Assembly (NCBI GenBank): GCA_910585765.1
Contig: CAJUES010000010.1
Coordinates: 9,618-73,617, forward strand
Source of the DNA: an uncultured Lachnospiraceae bacterium
Lineage (GTDB): Bacteria; Bacillota; Clostridia; Lachnospirales; Lachnospiraceae
DNA: 64,000 nt
Direction: 5' to 3'
Shown: positions 62,270 to 64,000 of the stretch, piece by piece
How the letters are laid out: the number at the start of each line of letters is the position of its first letter
Position numbering within the stretch: position 1 is the stretch's first letter
Position numbers and translations under genes: made by a program
Notes under the pieces: generated by a model
Told to the model about the DNA's origin: nothing
The model's input: the letters and a program-made list of their open reading frames with translations, nothing else
Databases searched by the model: none

Positions 62270-63271
62270 TCATTCTAAATAAGATAAAATATATTCTGCT
62301 ATCTCCTCTGACACCTGATAATATGTTCTAAATTCTCCCTGATCACTATAGTCACCCGGAATTATTTCCTCAATATAGTAATTACCATCGCTTTTATAAA
62401 GTATCTGGGTATCCATTTCTTTTAACTCTCTTTTATTACTATGCCTTGATAACATAAATCTGACAATCTGGCATTCAACTTTTCCAGAATCCGGCACATT
62501 ATCCACATATTGCCACTGATCCAGAGCCAACCCATTTAGATACTGCGCGATCTCAGAAATATCGTCTATTTCATTCAGCAGCGTATTTTTGTCTGCTCCG
62601 TAAAACTGTATCTTCTGCTCTTCAGAAGTCTTGCGTAGTTCCTTTTCTGTAAATGATGTTTCTCCTTGATAATATCGGGCACTCTCTATAAATGATGTTT
62701 CCCCCATATAATATCGGGCATTCTCTATATCATCTGTTTTTTCAATATCACTTTCAATATCACTATTTGGCACATAAAAATCAAGTCCCCACCCATCCAG
62801 TATATCCTTCGCTGTTATATTCTTATTTAGGTCTAAGTCTTCCGGCGCATTAAGAAACCGTCCCGCCTTTTCTGATATTCTTGCTATTGCTCCTACTTCT
62901 TGATTATAATTTCGTATAATATATTCACCTTTACTGGAAACATATAATTCTAAGGTACTCATATTAACGAACTGTTTTCCATCCTGTAAAAATATAGGTT
63001 CATCAATTACCTCATATGATATATAACGATATACCAAGTCTATATCTTCGGGCAGCTGTTCCATATAATTCCAGGATTCAATATCCAGTTGTTTTACGAA
63101 CCTTTCTATTTCTTTATTGTTGTCAATGATACCAATCATCTCATCAGAGGCTGTACTAATTTCAATAAATTGTTTTTTTTCTTTATCGTTACTGAAATAC
63201 TCTTTTTGACGACAACCATATATTCCTATGGCACTAAACGCTAACATTAAAATAAGTAATATTTTTTTCAT
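62270..63271 (-). CDS. Putative lipoprotein with internal tandem repeat
   Basis: 333 residues. Lipobox AIGIYGC (Cys ~20) after a typical signal. The mature part is acidic and hydrophilic; around residues 184-210 a 14-residue unit occurs twice (ARYYMGETSFIE, ARYYQGETSFTE), and the DNA is duplicated too. AAGGAG is 8 bases upstream. The gene is AT-rich compared with the rest of the window. It directly follows a remnant of an ABC transporter gene, as exporter-associated lipoproteins often do. Function unknown. Confidence 0.75.
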   Translation of the reverse strand: MKKILLILMLAFSAIGIYGCRQKEYFSNDKEKKQFIEISTASDEMIGIIDNNKEIERFVKQLDIESWNYMEQLPEDIDLVYRYISYEVIDEPIFLQDGKQFVNMSTLELYVSSKGEYIIRNYNQEVGAIARISEKAGRFLNAPEDLDLNKNITAKDILDGWGLDFYVPNSDIESDIEKTDDIENARYYMGETSFIESARYYQGETSFTEKELRKTSEEQKIQFYGADKNTLLNEIDDISEIAQYLNGLALDQWQYVDNVPDSGKVECQIVRFMLSRHSNKRELKEMDTQILYKSDGNYYIEEIIPGDYSDQGEFRTYYQVSEEIAEYILSYLE

Positions 63272-63291
63272 AACTAGTCTCCTTTAATATT

Positions 63292-63411
63292 TTAATAGGA
63301 TTGCTGCTCAAAAAACTTTCGATACAGTGAGTGCCATTCGGACAACTCTTCATGACTTCCGATTCCCGTTATTTCACTGTTTTCTAATTCGATCCGTTTC
63401 GTTGTCATCAT
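63292..63411 (-). pseudogene. C-terminal remnant of an ABC exporter ATPase
   Basis: 39 codons: MMTTKRIELENSEITGIGSH, EELSEWHSLYRKFFEQQSY and stop. This matches the tail of MsbA-type ATPases (IxxLexGxIxxxGxHeEL...Yrx...eqQ). Just upstream an in-frame TAA closes the frame, and Walker motifs are missing, so the gene has lost everything before its tail. Confidence 0.65.
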
Positions 63412-63463
63412 TTCTGCCTCGCTATATTTATATTACCATACTTCAACAATCATTTTTTGTTAT

Positions 63464-63493
63464 GGCGAAATTGCTATATTTTAGGGCGAAATT
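63464..63493 (-). promoter_or_regulatory. Direct repeats, possible LytTR (AgrA-like) site
   Basis: AATTTCGCC occurs twice on the minus strand (63464-63472 and 63485-63493), 21 bases start to start, i.e. two helical turns. That spacing is the norm for LytTR regulators, and an AgrC-like kinase remnant lies 110 bases away. Confidence 0.35.
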
Positions 63494-63511
63494 CACATAT
63501 AAAATATTCTA

Positions 63512-63541
63512 GAGCGTGTTTGGGCGAATAACATTTTTCAA
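63512..63541. repeat. Possible shrunken family 1 repeat
   Basis: GAGCGTGTTTG (63512-63522) and CATTTTTCAA (63532-63541) match the two outer ends of copies A/B, with the interior missing. Confidence 0.35.
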
Positions 63542-63553
63542 TTGTAAAGCATC

Positions 63554-63587
63554 AAAAAAGCAATGTGATCCGCCGCACCACACTGCT
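63554..63587 (-). terminator. Terminator after the kinase remnant
   Basis: AGCAGTGTG and CACATTGCT pair, then TTTTTT on the minus strand (63554-63559). Confidence 0.75.
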
Positions 63588-63604
63588 CTCGTAAGCATTC
63601 TCTC

Positions 63605-63955
63605 CTATTTCATCAATAGCGTATATAACATGATTTTCACATCAAAAATATTATCGGTGTCTGAAATTGCAATATTGCCATGATAAGAATGTATCACTCT
63701 TTCAACATTCTTTAACCCGATACCATGCTGCGCTGCTTTCTCTTTTGTTGTCAGATAGTCTTTCCCATTTTTGATCAATCCGCCTTCGTATGTATTCCAG
63801 ACATTGATAAACAGCATTCCTTTTTCAAATCTCATCAAAAGAAATAACTTCTTTTCTTTTGAGCGACTGGCAGCCTGTATGGCATTTTCAAGCAGGTTCC
63901 CTAATATAACATTTAAATCAAACAGCCGAACCTCCATCTCTTTGGGTATACTGAA
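63605..63955 (-). pseudogene. GHKL (AgrC-like) kinase ATPase-domain remnant
   Basis: About 116 codons. DLNVILGNLLENAIQAASRS (N box), a strand pair, then KAAQHGIGLKNVERVIHSYH (G box) are those of HATPase_c_5/GHKL kinases such as AgrC. A TAA at 63956-63958 blocks the frame upstream, so membrane and dimerisation domains are missing. The first in-frame ATG is at 63937 with no good ribosome site except GAG. Retains its own terminator. Likely non-functional. Confidence 0.7.
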
Positions 63956-64000
63956 TTATATGCTCAATAAGGCGCAGGAAGTATTGGAAGAGGTGGAATA

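Overview
The window reads as chromosomal DNA of a motile, spore-forming, Gram-positive gut anaerobe of the Lachnospiraceae type (Clostridia). Pointers are AGGAGG-type ribosome binding sites, a spore maturation protein (SpmB), flagellin with a FliS-like partner, a monoderm-type Tad/Flp pilus locus, families typical of that group by recognition (DUF4317, DUF6240, DUF6382-FHA, DUF5702, VanW), a T-box before ileS, and two-subunit PyrDB/PyrK. I see no rRNA, tRNA, CRISPR array, intact transposase or prophage. Identifications come from reading the sequence only; no database search was run.

Layout. 1-5 kb: DUF4317 protein and a Ser-rich membrane protein, a small XRE regulator and an Rpn-type nuclease/transposase, separated by gene remnants and repeats. 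5-11 kb: a membrane-anchored alpha/beta hydrolase and ileS with a leader of about 0.66 kb, then about 1 kb of gene-free DNA holding structured palindromic repeats. 11-13 kb: a 56-residue secreted peptide gene facing a large two-HTH, helical-repeat regulator. 13-24 kb: PucR-type regulator, shared sugar ABC ATPase, DUF624, HD-GYP-like protein, GNAT, an HPr-like protein lacking the active-site His, a response regulator/hybrid kinase pair, SpmB and a LytTR regulator. 24-33 kb: pectinesterase-like secreted protein, pyrK-pyrD, and a pentose block (FGGY kinase, AraD, split transketolase) that fits L-arabinose use. 33-43 kb: a Tad/Flp pilus operon on the minus strand: prepilin peptidase, TadZ/CpaE-like, TadA ATPase, TadB, TadC, Flp pilin, DUF5702, TadE-like, second prepilin peptidase, second TadE-like and an FHA protein. 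43-50 kb: DUF2508 protein, FliS-like protein, a 616-residue flagellin and a 1136-residue DUF6240 protein with a sigma-28-like promoter. 50-64 kb: Uma2 nuclease, trmL, aminotransferase/Lrp pair, AIR-synthase-like protein, VanW protein, DnaQ-like exonuclease, glycosyltransferase, tadA deaminase, lysophospholipase, small proteins, and a decayed edge with remnants of an ABC exporter ATPase and an AgrC-like kinase.

The best candidate for a new system is the convergent pair at 11183-13215: a short precursor with a signal-peptide-like N terminus beside a cytoplasmic HTH plus helical-repeat protein, the usual form of RRNPP peptide quorum sensing but with two HTH domains. The other strong signal is a set of dispersed palindromic repeat families. 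In one of them the arms of a small hairpin differ between two adjacent copies while pairing and flanking bases are kept, so structure appears to be under selection.

Starts were chosen by ribosome binding site and often lie inside a longer open frame. Many long open frames opposite real genes are shadows and were left out.
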